A DNA stretch of 46,725 bases from Thermoleophilaceae bacterium (GTDB lineage Bacteria; Actinomycetota; Thermoleophilia; Solirubrobacterales; JACPNS01). The first letter of the stretch is position 1. Each line of letters begins with the position of its first letter. Below are positions 1 through 7,821 of the stretch, piece by piece. The notes under the pieces are model-generated. The model did not search any database and had not been told where the DNA came from. It saw nothing but the letters and a program-made list of their open reading frames with translations. Made by a program: the position numbers and the translations under genes. The stretch lies in contig JAEMRJ010000004.1 of NCBI GenBank assembly GCA_016463365.1, positions 1 through 46,725 on the forward strand, read 5' to 3'.

Positions 1-1830
1 CAGATCCGCGAGCGCAGCAACCTCGTGCTCAGCAATCCCGACATGCTCAATCAGGGCGTGCTGCCCAACCACCGTCAGTGGGCCGACTTCTTCGCCAACC
101 TCGCGTGGATCGTCGTCGACGAGGCGCATGTCTATCGCGGCGTCTTCGGCTCGCACGTCGGCAACGTTCTGCGCCGACTTCGGCGGATCGCAGCCGCCTA
201 CGGAACAGCGCCGCGGATCATCATGACCAGCGCCACGATCGCCAATCCTCTGCAGCTTGCCGAACGGCTCGCAGGCGAGAAATTTCAACTGGTCGACCGT
301 GACAGCGGACCGCGCCCGGACCGCCGGATCGCGATCTGGAACACGCCGCTGCTCGACGAGAAGACCGGCGTGCGCGGCAGCGCGCTGGGCGAAGCCGCGT
401 CGATGCTGGTGAAGCTGGTGCGCGCCGACATCCGCACGATCGTCTTCATGAAATCGCGGCGCGGCGTCGAACTGATCCACCGCTTTGCCACCGACGCGCT
501 GGCCGACAGGCCCGACCTCGCCGAAGCCGTGATGCCCTACCGCGCCGGCTACACCGCAGCCCAGCGCCGCGAAATCGAGCAGCGGCTCGTAAGCGGTGAG
601 CTGAAGGCTGTGGTCGCGACCAGCGCACTGGAGCTGGGGATCGACATCGGGGCACTCGATGCCGCGCTGGTCACGACGTTTCCGGGGACTGTGGCTTCGC
701 TGCGCCAGATGTGGGGCCGCGCCGGTCGCGACCACGAAGGCCTGGCGGTCTACATCGCCGGTGAAGACGCGCTTGACCAGTTCTTCTGCCGCCACCCCGA
801 CGAGTTTCTGGAGCGCCCGGTCGAGGCGGCGATCCTCGATCCCTGGAACGAGTCGGTGCACCTGCGCCACCTGCATGCCGCCGTCTACGAGCTGCCGCTG
901 CGCGCGGCCGACGCCGAGTTCTTCGGCGGGTCGGTGACCGAATTCGCGCAGCAACTCGTGGCGGCAGGCGCAGTCCGCGAAGAGCACGGCCGCTGGCTTC
1001 CGCGCGGCGAAGACTTCCCGGCCGCGCGCATCGCGCTGCGCTCGGCCAGCGCCGACAACTTCCACATCGTCGACTCGGAGAACGGCGAGGTGATCGGCAC
1101 CGTCGAGGCTGAACGGGCCTTCACCACAACTCACCCCGGCGCCGTCTACCTGCACATCGGTCGCCAGTACGAGATCGACGAACTCGACGTCGACTCGCGC
1201 ACAGTCGTCGCGCGGCCGTTCAAGGGCGACTGGTACACGCAGCCCAAGTTCGAGACCGACACATTCATCGAGCAGGTGGTCGAGTCCCGGCCGATCGCAG
1301 CAGGCACGCTGAACTTCGGCCACGTCGCCGTCAGCGAGCAGGTGATCGCCTACCAGCGCAAATCGATCAGCGACCATGAGACGCTCGCCCTGGAATCGCT
1401 TGACTTGCCGGCCCAGCACTTCATGACCCAGGCCCTCTGGTACACGCTTGACGACGTGGAGCCCGGCGGCGAACTGCCGCTGGACGTGCTCCAGGGTTCG
1501 CTGCACGCCGCAGAGCACGCCCAGATCGCGGTGCTGCCGCTGATCGCGATGTGCGACCGCTGGGACATCGGCGGACTCTCGACGGCCTTTCACCCGCAGA
1601 CCGGGAAGCCGACGATCTTCATCTACGACGGCCATCCAGGAGGCGTCGGAATAACCGAGCGCGGCTACCAGCAGTTCGAGCGTCTGACGGCCGACGCCAT
1701 GCGCCTGATCGGTGAGTGCAGGTGCGAAACCGGCTGTCCGAGCTGCATCCAGAGTCCAAAATGCGGCAACCTCAACGAGCCGCTGCACAAGGCCGGGGCG
1801 CGCAGGCTGCTTGGCTCGCTGACCGGTTGA
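1..1830 (+). CDS. DEAD/DEAH helicase with C-terminal Cys cluster (MrfA/YprA-like), 5' truncated
   Basis: The frame is open from base 1, so the N-terminus, including the Walker A region, lies upstream of the window; 609 residues are visible. Seen: DEAH at about residues 40-43, SAT at 77-79, a second RecA domain ending in a GRAGR motif at 239-243, and a C-terminal DUF1998-type region with five cysteines at about 573, 575, 579, 582 and 588. This order matches MrfA/YprA, a 3'-5' DNA helicase that binds a metal through the Cys cluster and acts in mitomycin-type lesion repair in Bacillus. A role in DNA repair here is inferred from the family. An Lhr-type helicase is less likely because of the Cys cluster. 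Confidence 0.88.
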   Translation, partial: QIRERSNLVLSNPDMLNQGVLPNHRQWADFFANLAWIVVDEAHVYRGVFGSHVGNVLRRLRRIAAAYGTAPRIIMTSATIANPLQLAERLAGEKFQLVDRDSGPRPDRRIAIWNTPLLDEKTGVRGSALGEAASMLVKLVRADIRTIVFMKSRRGVELIHRFATDALADRPDLAEAVMPYRAGYTAAQRREIEQRLVSGELKAVVATSALELGIDIGALDAALVTTFPGTVASLRQMWGRAGRDHEGLAVYIAGEDALDQFFCRHPDEFLERPVEAAILDPWNESVHLRHLHAAVYELPLRAADAEFFGGSVTEFAQQLVAAGAVREEHGRWLPRGEDFPAARIALRSASADNFHIVDSENGEVIGTVEAERAFTTTHPGAVYLHIGRQYEIDELDVDSRTVVARPFKGDWYTQPKFETDTFIEQVVESRPIAAGTLNFGHVAVSEQVIAYQRKSISDHETLALESLDLPAQHFMTQALWYTLDDVEPGGELPLDVLQGSLHAAEHAQIAVLPLIAMCDRWDIGGLSTAFHPQTGKPTIFIYDGHPGGVGITERGYQQFERLTADAMRLIGECRCETGCPSCIQSPKCGNLNEPLHKAGARRLLGSLTG

Positions 1831-1897
1831 CAGCTGCAAATCCGCTGGCACCGGGCATGCCTCTGCGACCCGATGCCGAGATATTGGTCAGAGGCCC

Positions 1898-2917
1898 ATG
1901 ACAGTTTCGACTTCCAGGCTCGCCCGATCGCTCGCAGTACTTGCGCTGCTGACGGCTGCCGGTGCGCCGCAGGCCCTCGCCGATTCAGGCGGCGCAGCCC
2001 CCAGTCCCAGCACCACGCCCTCCGACAAATCCGGTGGCACGACCGTCGGTGGTACGACCGAGGCCCAGCGCAAGGCAAAAAGCAAGAGCGCCGCGGCGAA
2101 ACGAATTCCCGTGCTCGTGAAGTTCAGACTCAGCGATGCGACGTTGTCCGGCCGCTCCGAGCTGACACTGAATTACCGCATCACCGCCTCGGCCAGGCGC
2201 GTACGCGTCCGCGCAATCGTGCGCACAGCAGCAGGTGCGTACGTGAAGACGCTTGAACTGGGAGTGCACCGCACCAGATTGCTGCAGAAGAAGCGGCTGA
2301 GCGCGCGCGAACTCGGGATCAACCGCGCGGGCGCCTACAAACTGCGCCTGACCGCTCGCGACGGCGCCGGTCGAGCCGCCAAGCGCGCCAAGAAGATCCC
2401 GGCATGGCGCGCCTTCACATTTGCCGACCACCGTTTTCCGCTGACCGGCCCGTTCAGCTTCGGCAGCGACGGCGCCCGCTTTGGTGCCGGCCGGCCCGGG
2501 CACACCCACCAGGGGCAGGACGTCGTCGCGGACTCCGGCACCCCGGTCGTCGCCCCGTACGGCGGGGTGGTCAGCCATGTCGCCTACCAGGCCGCTGCCG
2601 CGGGTTATTACGTGGTGCTGCACGCCGACGACGGCCGTGACTACGTCTTCATGCACCTGCTCAAGCGGTCGACCGCCGTCAAGACAGGCGAGCGCGTCGC
2701 GGCCGGCCAGCAGCTGGGAAGGGTCGGCTCGACCGGTGCATCAAGTGGCCCGCACCTGCACTTCGAGGTCTGGATCGACGGGCCGTGGCAGTTCGGCGGC
2801 CATCCGGTTGACCCGCTCCCGTTGCTGAAGTCGTGGCTGGCCAGCGGACCCGGCGGCGCGGTGCGCACCAGTTCGATCGCCGGCTCATCCTGGACCGGCG
2901 ACGAACCGCTCGACTGA
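1898..2917 (+). CDS. Secreted M23-family metallopeptidase (peptidoglycan endopeptidase-like)
   Basis: A 339-residue exported protein. Residues 1-29 form a signal peptide (Arg near the N-terminus, Leu/Ala-rich core, Ala-Leu-Ala end), followed by a Ser/Thr/Gly/Lys-rich linker and a beta-rich domain of unknown role (about 70-168). The C-terminal LytM/M23 domain has all expected zinc and catalytic positions: H204-xxx-D208, H253 and H286-x-H288. M23 enzymes cut peptide cross-links in peptidoglycan, so a role in cell-wall remodelling is likely; the exact bond cannot be told. It follows the helicase by 67 nt and is probably transcribed on its own. Confidence 0.88.
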   Translation: MTVSTSRLARSLAVLALLTAAGAPQALADSGGAAPSPSTTPSDKSGGTTVGGTTEAQRKAKSKSAAAKRIPVLVKFRLSDATLSGRSELTLNYRITASARRVRVRAIVRTAAGAYVKTLELGVHRTRLLQKKRLSARELGINRAGAYKLRLTARDGAGRAAKRAKKIPAWRAFTFADHRFPLTGPFSFGSDGARFGAGRPGHTHQGQDVVADSGTPVVAPYGGVVSHVAYQAAAAGYYVVLHADDGRDYVFMHLLKRSTAVKTGERVAAGQQLGRVGSTGASSGPHLHFEVWIDGPWQFGGHPVDPLPLLKSWLASGPGGAVRTSSIAGSSWTGDEPLD

Positions 2918-2946
2918 TCTGCCGAGCCTCCTAGGCTTGCCGTCCG

Positions 2947-3441
2947 ATGGCGATCCTCAGACCAGAGCAGCCCGGCGACGAGGCCGAGATCGCGGCCATT
3001 CACGTAGCCGCATTCGACGACGCCTCCGAGGCCGAACTGGTAGCGCGCCTCCGCGCCAGTGACGTCTGGGTGCCAGAACTGAGTCTCGTCGTACAGCAGG
3101 AGGAGCAGCTCGTTGCCCACGCGCTCCTCAGTCAGGTCGTGGCCGGCGAGTCCGATGCGCTGGTGCTCGGGCCGATCGCGATCCTCCCCGACCATCAGCG
3201 CGGAGGCCTTGGAACTGCGCTCGTGCGGATGGGGCTCGAACGCGCCCGGGCGCTGAAGTATGAATGTGTCGTGGCAATCGGACCAGGAGACTTTCTCGCC
3301 AACTGCGGGTTTCGCCCCGCGCGCGGTCGCGGGCTGACGATCGAGATGGACATCCCCGACGCGAACTTCTGCGTTGCAGAACTCGGCCCCATGGGAGTGA
3401 CCGCCGGGCCGGTGCTTTTTCCTGAAGAATGGACAGCTTGA
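2947..3441 (+). CDS. GNAT-family N-acetyltransferase (YhbS-like)
   Basis: A 164-residue single-domain GNAT protein. It starts with the common beta1 pattern (I-L-R-P, then an acidic stretch), and the acetyl-CoA pyrophosphate loop is visible as QRGGLGT at about residues 84-90 after a hydrophobic strand. The overall order resembles the YhbS group; the substrate cannot be predicted. A TAGGCT hexamer at 2932-2937 with TCGACT at 2910-2915 forms a plausible promoter, so the transcript would have almost no leader. The 3' end overlaps the next gene by 13 nt, which suggests translational coupling. Confidence 0.82.
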   Translation: MAILRPEQPGDEAEIAAIHVAAFDDASEAELVARLRASDVWVPELSLVVQQEEQLVAHALLSQVVAGESDALVLGPIAILPDHQRGGLGTALVRMGLERARALKYECVVAIGPGDFLANCGFRPARGRGLTIEMDIPDANFCVAELGPMGVTAGPVLFPEEWTA

Positions 3442-4178
3442 AGCGGATCGGACACAAAGGCGCCCACGAGATCGAGCACGGCAACACCGTGGCCAGTTTT
3501 CACGCCGCCCGCGAAGTCGGCGTGGACATGATCGAGTTCGACATCATCCGCCACCCGTATGAAGACCGGCAGAACGGCCGGCTGGTGTTTGCGCACGATC
3601 CGACCGACGCGGCCGAGCGCGAGGGCACGACGCTGCTCACGATGGAGCAGGGGCTTGACCTGCTTGCCTCACCGCAGTTTGCCGACATCGGCCTGGACGT
3701 GGACATGAAGCACCGCGGCTTTGAGCTGCAGGTGATCGACGCACTGCGCGAGCGCGGGCTGCTCAGCCGCACCATGATCACGACGATGCACGCCGAGAGC
3801 CTGAAGCTGATCAACGAACACATGGCCCCCGGTGAGATCAAGCTCGGACTTACGATCCCCAAGGTCACCAAGGACTGGCTGAACATGCCCACGGTGGTCA
3901 GGCCGATCATCGTCGCCGGCGTGATCGAACACCGCCTGCGCCAGCCCGCGCGGGTGGCAAGGCTGATCGAATCGGGCCAGATCCAGGCGGTGATGGCCTT
4001 CCACTCGTTGGTTTCGGCACGGTTGGTCAGAGCCGTGCATGACGCTGGCGGCGAGCTCTACGCCTGGACGGTCGACGACGCCGAGACGATCGAGCGGCTC
4101 TTCGCCCTGGGGGTCGACGGCATCGTCAGCAACGATCCACGGCTGTTTGATGAAGCGGCCGATCGCGCCGCCGCATAG
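3429..4178 (+). CDS. Glycerophosphodiester phosphodiesterase-like protein (GDPD/PI-PLC TIM barrel)
   Basis: A 249-residue protein with the order of a GDPD TIM barrel: H9 in the N-terminal strand with N19-T20, the metal-binding E36-x-D38, H56, K94 after DVDM, and a C-terminal strand with a WTVDD motif followed by GVDGIVSNDP. GDPD enzymes hydrolyse glycerophosphodiesters to glycerol-3-phosphate and an alcohol. The first histidine motif is H-K-G-A rather than the usual H-R-G. No signal peptide, so it is probably cytosolic. It overlaps the GNAT gene by 13 nt and likely shares its transcript. Confidence 0.82.
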   Translation: MDSLKRIGHKGAHEIEHGNTVASFHAAREVGVDMIEFDIIRHPYEDRQNGRLVFAHDPTDAAEREGTTLLTMEQGLDLLASPQFADIGLDVDMKHRGFELQVIDALRERGLLSRTMITTMHAESLKLINEHMAPGEIKLGLTIPKVTKDWLNMPTVVRPIIVAGVIEHRLRQPARVARLIESGQIQAVMAFHSLVSARLVRAVHDAGGELYAWTVDDAETIERLFALGVDGIVSNDPRLFDEAADRAAA

Positions 4179-4187
4179 GATCGCGGG

Positions 4188-5312
4188 ATGCCGAAACACA
4201 TCGACGTCCCGTCCGAGAACGACATAAAACAGCTGATGTCGGTGCGCACAACCGCCTGCGCATCGATCTATCTGCCGACCTCCCCGCTGCCGACTGAATC
4301 CGAAGCAGCGCGCATCGAATTCAAGACTCTCGCCTCCACGGCGGTAGAACGGCTGCGCGCATCAGGCGCCGACAAGCACGACGTCAACGCGATCAACGAT
4401 GCGCTGCAGGAGCTCGACGAGGACGAGGCCTTCTGGTTGCACCAGGCCCAAAGCCTCGCAGTCTTCGCAACGCCCGACTCGCTGCGCACTTTCCGGCTGC
4501 CGAACAACCTGACTGAGCTGGTCGAAGTCTCGGACCGCCTGCTGGTCAAGCCGCTGCTTCGAACAATCACGTTCCCTCAGGCCGCCTATGTGCTCGCGCT
4601 CTCGGTCAACTCCACCCGCCTGCTTTCGATCTCGCCCGACCAGGATCCGCTCGAGGTTGCCGTCCCGAACATGCCGACCGATGCGTCAAGCGCAGTCGGC
4701 CTCGACTCGCTGAAAGACAACAACCCGACCTCGCGCACCCAGGGCAGTGCCGGCCGCAAGCTGCGACTGCGCCAGTACGCCCACCAGGTCGACCGCGCTC
4801 TGCGCCCTGTGATCGGAGCCAGCGACCTGCCGCTGATAATCGCTTCAACGGAGCCGCTCGAATCAATCTTCCGCGCGACCACGCACTACCAGCGCCTCGC
4901 ACCGATCAACATCGAAGGAAACCCCGACGAGCGCACCGACGCGCAGCTCGCGGACGCCGCGCGCAAGGTGCTCGACGTCGTCTACGCAGGAAAGATCGAA
5001 GAGCTCAAAGAGACCTACGAGCTCCGCGCCAGCAAGGATCGTGCGACTACCGATCTCGCACGGATCGCAAAGGCCGCCACGTTCGGCGCCGTTGACACGC
5101 TGCTTGTGGACATCGATGTGACGATCGACGGTCTCGTTGACGAAGAGACCGGCCAGCTGCAGATTGACGACAGCGACACGGTGAGCAACTACGGCGTGGT
5201 CGACGAGATCGCCAGGCGCGTGATCGATTCCGGCGGTCGCGTGCTTGCAGTACGAAAAGAGCAGGTGCCCACGGGCGCAGACGCTGCAGCCATCCTCAGG
5301 TTCGCCATCTGA
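4188..5312 (+). CDS. Bacterial Vms1/eRF1-like (baeRF) family protein
   Basis: A 374-residue soluble protein. The N-terminus (T-T-A-C-A-S-I-Y-L-P-T), a central basic linker around residue 185 and the C-terminal domain with LLVD, a D-x-D-x-T segment and a final GGRVLAVR stretch match bacterial proteins related to the archaeo-eukaryotic release factor eRF1 and to Vms1 (baeRF families). Vms1 acts as a peptidyl-tRNA hydrolase in ribosome rescue; bacterial members are mostly uncharacterised, so a link to translation or nucleic acid is only inference. The TAGGAT six bases before the ATG includes the stop codon of the preceding gene. Confidence 0.68.
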   Translation: MPKHIDVPSENDIKQLMSVRTTACASIYLPTSPLPTESEAARIEFKTLASTAVERLRASGADKHDVNAINDALQELDEDEAFWLHQAQSLAVFATPDSLRTFRLPNNLTELVEVSDRLLVKPLLRTITFPQAAYVLALSVNSTRLLSISPDQDPLEVAVPNMPTDASSAVGLDSLKDNNPTSRTQGSAGRKLRLRQYAHQVDRALRPVIGASDLPLIIASTEPLESIFRATTHYQRLAPINIEGNPDERTDAQLADAARKVLDVVYAGKIEELKETYELRASKDRATTDLARIAKAATFGAVDTLLVDIDVTIDGLVDEETGQLQIDDSDTVSNYGVVDEIARRVIDSGGRVLAVRKEQVPTGADAAAILRFAI

Positions 5313-5352
5313 TTGTGCGCTGCAAGCCGGTGCCTGTACCATCACAGCGCTC

Positions 5353-5425
5353 GGCGAGATAGCTCAGCTGGTAGAGCACACGACTGAAAATCGTGGTGTC
5401 CCCGGTTCGAATCCGGGTCTCGCCA
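5353..5425 (+). tRNA. tRNA-Phe (GAA)
   Basis: A full cloverleaf can be folded: acceptor GGCGAGA (5353-5359) pairs with TCTCGCC (5418-5424), discriminator A at 5425. It has a D-arm with AGCTCAGCTGG, an anticodon loop CTGAAAA giving GAA, and a T-arm with GGTTCGAATCC. CCA is not encoded. It lies one base from the stop codon of the minus-strand membrane protein gene. Confidence 0.97.
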
Positions 5426-5426
5426 T

Positions 5427-6488
5427 TCACGCCTGGATCAGCGCCAGGTACTCCGCGCGGGCCGCAAAGGTCTCGCGCATCTCACCCGTCACCTCACCAA
5501 GAAACTCCTCGCGGTAGGTGTTGTCAGTAAAGACCGCGATCGCGTAATAGAGACCGCTGAGCACGGCGACCGCGGCGCTTACCGTCACCAGCTGGTCGCT
5601 GAGCGTCAGGTCCACGCCGAGCACCCGCCAGCTGGCGATCAGATCTGGTGTCCCGCCGGTCCATGTCTGCGTGAGCTCAGAGCTGATCGCAATCATCCCG
5701 AACAGCGCAAAGAAGACCCCAACTGCGGCGGTGACCAGCAACACCTGCAGCGACTGCGAGACGAACAACACGAGTCCGACGTTCAGGCGTTGCGCGCTTG
5801 CCAGTGGTGGCGCGTCTTCGCCGACCGATTCTGCGATGCGATCAACCTCACGCGGCAGCCGCACAGCCAGAAAGAGAGCTGCCACCAGAACGAGCAGAAA
5901 TGCGATCGCCACCAGATTCCCGCGACCCATCTCGGCAAAGACCTGCCAGACCTCGGTCGTCATGAACAACACGACCGAGAACAGCATCAACAAGGGCAGG
6001 GCACGAGCGATCAGCGCAAGCGATCCAGCGAGTTGTCCAAACAGCCGTCGCCCGGCCCAGCGCAGAATCGAGACCAGCCCGAAGATCGTCACCGCATAGA
6101 TGATCCCGAGCAGCGCAAGGTTGCCGAGCATCGTCACCAGGGCGCTCAGCCACTGCTGGTTGAAAATCAGCGGGATCAGCGCAGGGACAACCACAAAACC
6201 AGCCAGTTCGAGCTTGCCGACATCTGTCGGGCGGGCGAGCGCGTTGCGTCCACGGACGCGATTGCTGATCACCCACGCCGCCCCGAGCACGCTCAGGCCA
6301 CCCAGCAGGGCGAGCGCGTTTTCCCACCAGGACCAGGTCAGATCGAGCGCGCCCAGGAACTCGATCCAGAAAACCAGGGCAAGCAGTCCGGCCGCACGGG
6401 TCCAGATGTCTGTCGACGCTTCACGGCCCACGATCAGCAGCGGGAGACCTGCGCGGCGAAACTGCTCTTCGTACTGCTGGCGCTCCAT
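5427..6488 (-). CDS. Integral membrane protein of unknown function
   Basis: A 353-residue protein with about eight hydrophobic segments. A short soluble N-terminus (about 30 residues, with MERQQYEEQFRRAGLP) precedes the first membrane span. A basic loop (RVRGR) follows the second span, and a soluble acidic loop with LPREVDRIAE lies before the last pair of spans. I see no transporter, kinase or protease motif. Its stop codon lies beside the 3' end of the convergent tRNA-Phe, so it may rely on a terminator inside or beyond the tRNA. Function is unknown; the open frame and coding quality are clear. Confidence 0.8.
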   Translation of the reverse strand: MERQQYEEQFRRAGLPLLIVGREASTDIWTRAAGLLALVFWIEFLGALDLTWSWWENALALLGGLSVLGAAWVISNRVRGRNALARPTDVGKLELAGFVVVPALIPLIFNQQWLSALVTMLGNLALLGIIYAVTIFGLVSILRWAGRRLFGQLAGSLALIARALPLLMLFSVVLFMTTEVWQVFAEMGRGNLVAIAFLLVLVAALFLAVRLPREVDRIAESVGEDAPPLASAQRLNVGLVLFVSQSLQVLLVTAAVGVFFALFGMIAISSELTQTWTGGTPDLIASWRVLGVDLTLSDQLVTVSAAVAVLSGLYYAIAVFTDNTYREEFLGEVTGEMRETFAARAEYLALIQA

Positions 6489-6664
6489 ACCGGCAGATTC
6501 GCGAGCGTTCGGGACGGAATGGTGCGGGAGGGCTGCCGAATATTCGTCTGGACTTCTGGTCCTACCACCTAAAGGCAGCGTCCGGAACGGCCGATTTGGA
6601 CTTCACGGCGTGCATTCGCAGACATTTTGCGCGCTATTTCAAACAATCCCTCAAGGAGATTCAA

Positions 6665-7129
6665 ATGAACAAGAAGTCAAAGCGCCTTGGCGTTGGCCTG
6701 GGCATGTTCCTCGTTTTTGCCCTCGCAGCCGGTGGTGCATACGCATACTGGACCAACAACGGTACCGGCACCGGTTCGGCAAGCACTGCCAGCCCCGCAG
6801 CCGGTCAGTTCAGTGTCAGCGGAAACGCGATCAGCGGCCTCGCCCCGGGCGTCGCAGCGCAGACACTCACCGGCACGATCACCAACAACGGCACGAACAG
6901 CTTCACGGTCGGAGGCCTCAGCGCTGCGATCACCGGTGTTGCTGGTGGCGCGGGCCCCGGATGCGACGCAACGGACTACACGCTGGTCCAGCCGTCCGGT
7001 GTGAGCGGAGCCGTAGTCGCCGGTGGAACCTTGGCGTTCAGCAGCGGTTCTATCGCGTTCAACAACAAGGCGACCAACCAGGACGACTGCAAGGGTGCAA
7101 CCGTCACGATCACATACACGGTCTCGTAG
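6665..7129 (+). CDS. SipW-cognate-type secreted protein with two-cysteine beta domain
   Basis: A 154-residue secreted protein. The ATG at 6665 is chosen because AAGGAG sits just upstream and the frame then begins with a clean signal peptide (MNKKSKR, hydrophobic core, AYAYWT). The AYWT followed by Gly/Thr/Ala-rich repeats is the hallmark of SipW-dependent signal peptides, as in TasA-type fibre proteins of Bacillus. The mature part is a small Thr/Gly-rich beta domain with two cysteines, C100 (GPGC) and C142 (DDCKGAT), probably a disulfide. The next gene's product has the same domain. No SipW-like signal peptidase lies in the window. A strong hairpin follows, suggesting higher expression than the downstream genes. 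Confidence 0.82.
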   Translation: MNKKSKRLGVGLGMFLVFALAAGGAYAYWTNNGTGTGSASTASPAAGQFSVSGNAISGLAPGVAAQTLTGTITNNGTNSFTVGGLSAAITGVAGGAGPGCDATDYTLVQPSGVSGAVVAGGTLAFSSGSIAFNNKATNQDDCKGATVTITYTVS

Positions 7130-7160
7130 GGAGTTCGCCGAGCTAAATAGAGGGATTGTT

Positions 7161-7202
7161 GGCGATGAGCAGCCGGACGAAGTGGTCCGGCTGCTCGTTG
7201 CC
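7161..7202 (+). terminator. Strong hairpin without U-tract after the SipW-class gene
   Basis: An 18-bp stem (7161-7178 with 7185-7202, two G-U pairs in RNA) closes a 6-nt loop. The inner 12 bp are perfect. No run of T follows, so it may be a partial terminator or an mRNA 3' stabiliser separating the abundant small protein from the two genes downstream. Confidence 0.6.
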
Positions 7203-7236
7203 GTTACACACCCTTATTGAGTATTGAGCTGAAACC

Positions 7237-7821
7237 ATGTCCGCCTCTGGCACCCGGTTGGCCTCACGCACGGCGATTCTGCTTGTGTGTGGACTCGTCG
7301 CATTCGCGACGGGCGCCATCGTTGTGCACGCAGCGACATCAGCTCAGGTGGCAAAGAAAAAGAAGAAGCCGCCGGCCTGGCCGTCCTTCCTGATCCGCGC
7401 CGAGATCGCCCAAGGTCTCGCTCCCGGCAAGAATGTGCCGATCAAAATCTCCGTCGCCAACAACCGGCTCAAACCAATCTGGATCACGCGGCTTGCCGTG
7501 CGACTGGCGGTCGACGACAAGCATGCCCGCGCCGGCTGCAAAGTCTCTCGCGATTACCACGTCGTGCAACTGCCCAAGTCCGTCTTCCCGTTCAAGGTCG
7601 TCAGCTACTACCGGGCGACCAAAAAGAGCCCGGCGAAGCTGCGCTGGCGTACCCTACGAGACAGCCGCACCCGCGGCAGGCCGATCCTGATGATGCACAA
7701 CCTCCCGTCGGTGAATCAGAACGCCTGCAAAGGCGCAACGCTGAAACTCACCTTCGCGAGCAAGTCGACGCTGAAGAAACCCAAGGGCAAGAAGGCCTGG
7801 AAGGCATCGGTGCTGCCGTGA
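7237..7821 (+). CDS. Secreted two-cysteine domain protein, paralogue of the upstream SipW-class protein
   Basis: A 194-residue protein with an N-terminal signal or anchor segment (about residues 12-33) and a Lys-rich stretch (40-44) after it. The mature part shares a domain with the preceding gene's product: GLAPG (60-64), a conserved NN (75-76), a cysteine before a DY-x-V-Q motif (C101), and NACKGAT near the end (C164). The second protein lacks the AYWT signature, has a longer insertion between the two cysteines, and is strongly basic at its C-terminus (KKPKGKKAWK). It ends in GTGA, overlapping the start of the Ig-repeat protein gene, so the two are co-translated. The role is unknown; a cell-surface or matrix part is likely from context. 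Confidence 0.75.
   Translation: MSASGTRLASRTAILLVCGLVAFATGAIVVHAATSAQVAKKKKKPPAWPSFLIRAEIAQGLAPGKNVPIKISVANNRLKPIWITRLAVRLAVDDKHARAGCKVSRDYHVVQLPKSVFPFKVVSYYRATKKSPAKLRWRTLRDSRTRGRPILMMHNLPSVNQNACKGATLKLTFASKSTLKKPKGKKAWKASVLP

Noticed and set aside
6596..6664. TTG start 23 codons upstream for the SipW-class protein
   Set aside because: It would place a basic stretch before the signal peptide; AAGGAG is well placed for the ATG at 6665.
7287..7817. Upstream in-frame extension of the Ig-repeat protein
   Set aside because: It overlaps the well-supported two-cysteine protein and would put the signal peptide inside the chain. The GTG at 7818 gives a clean exported protein.
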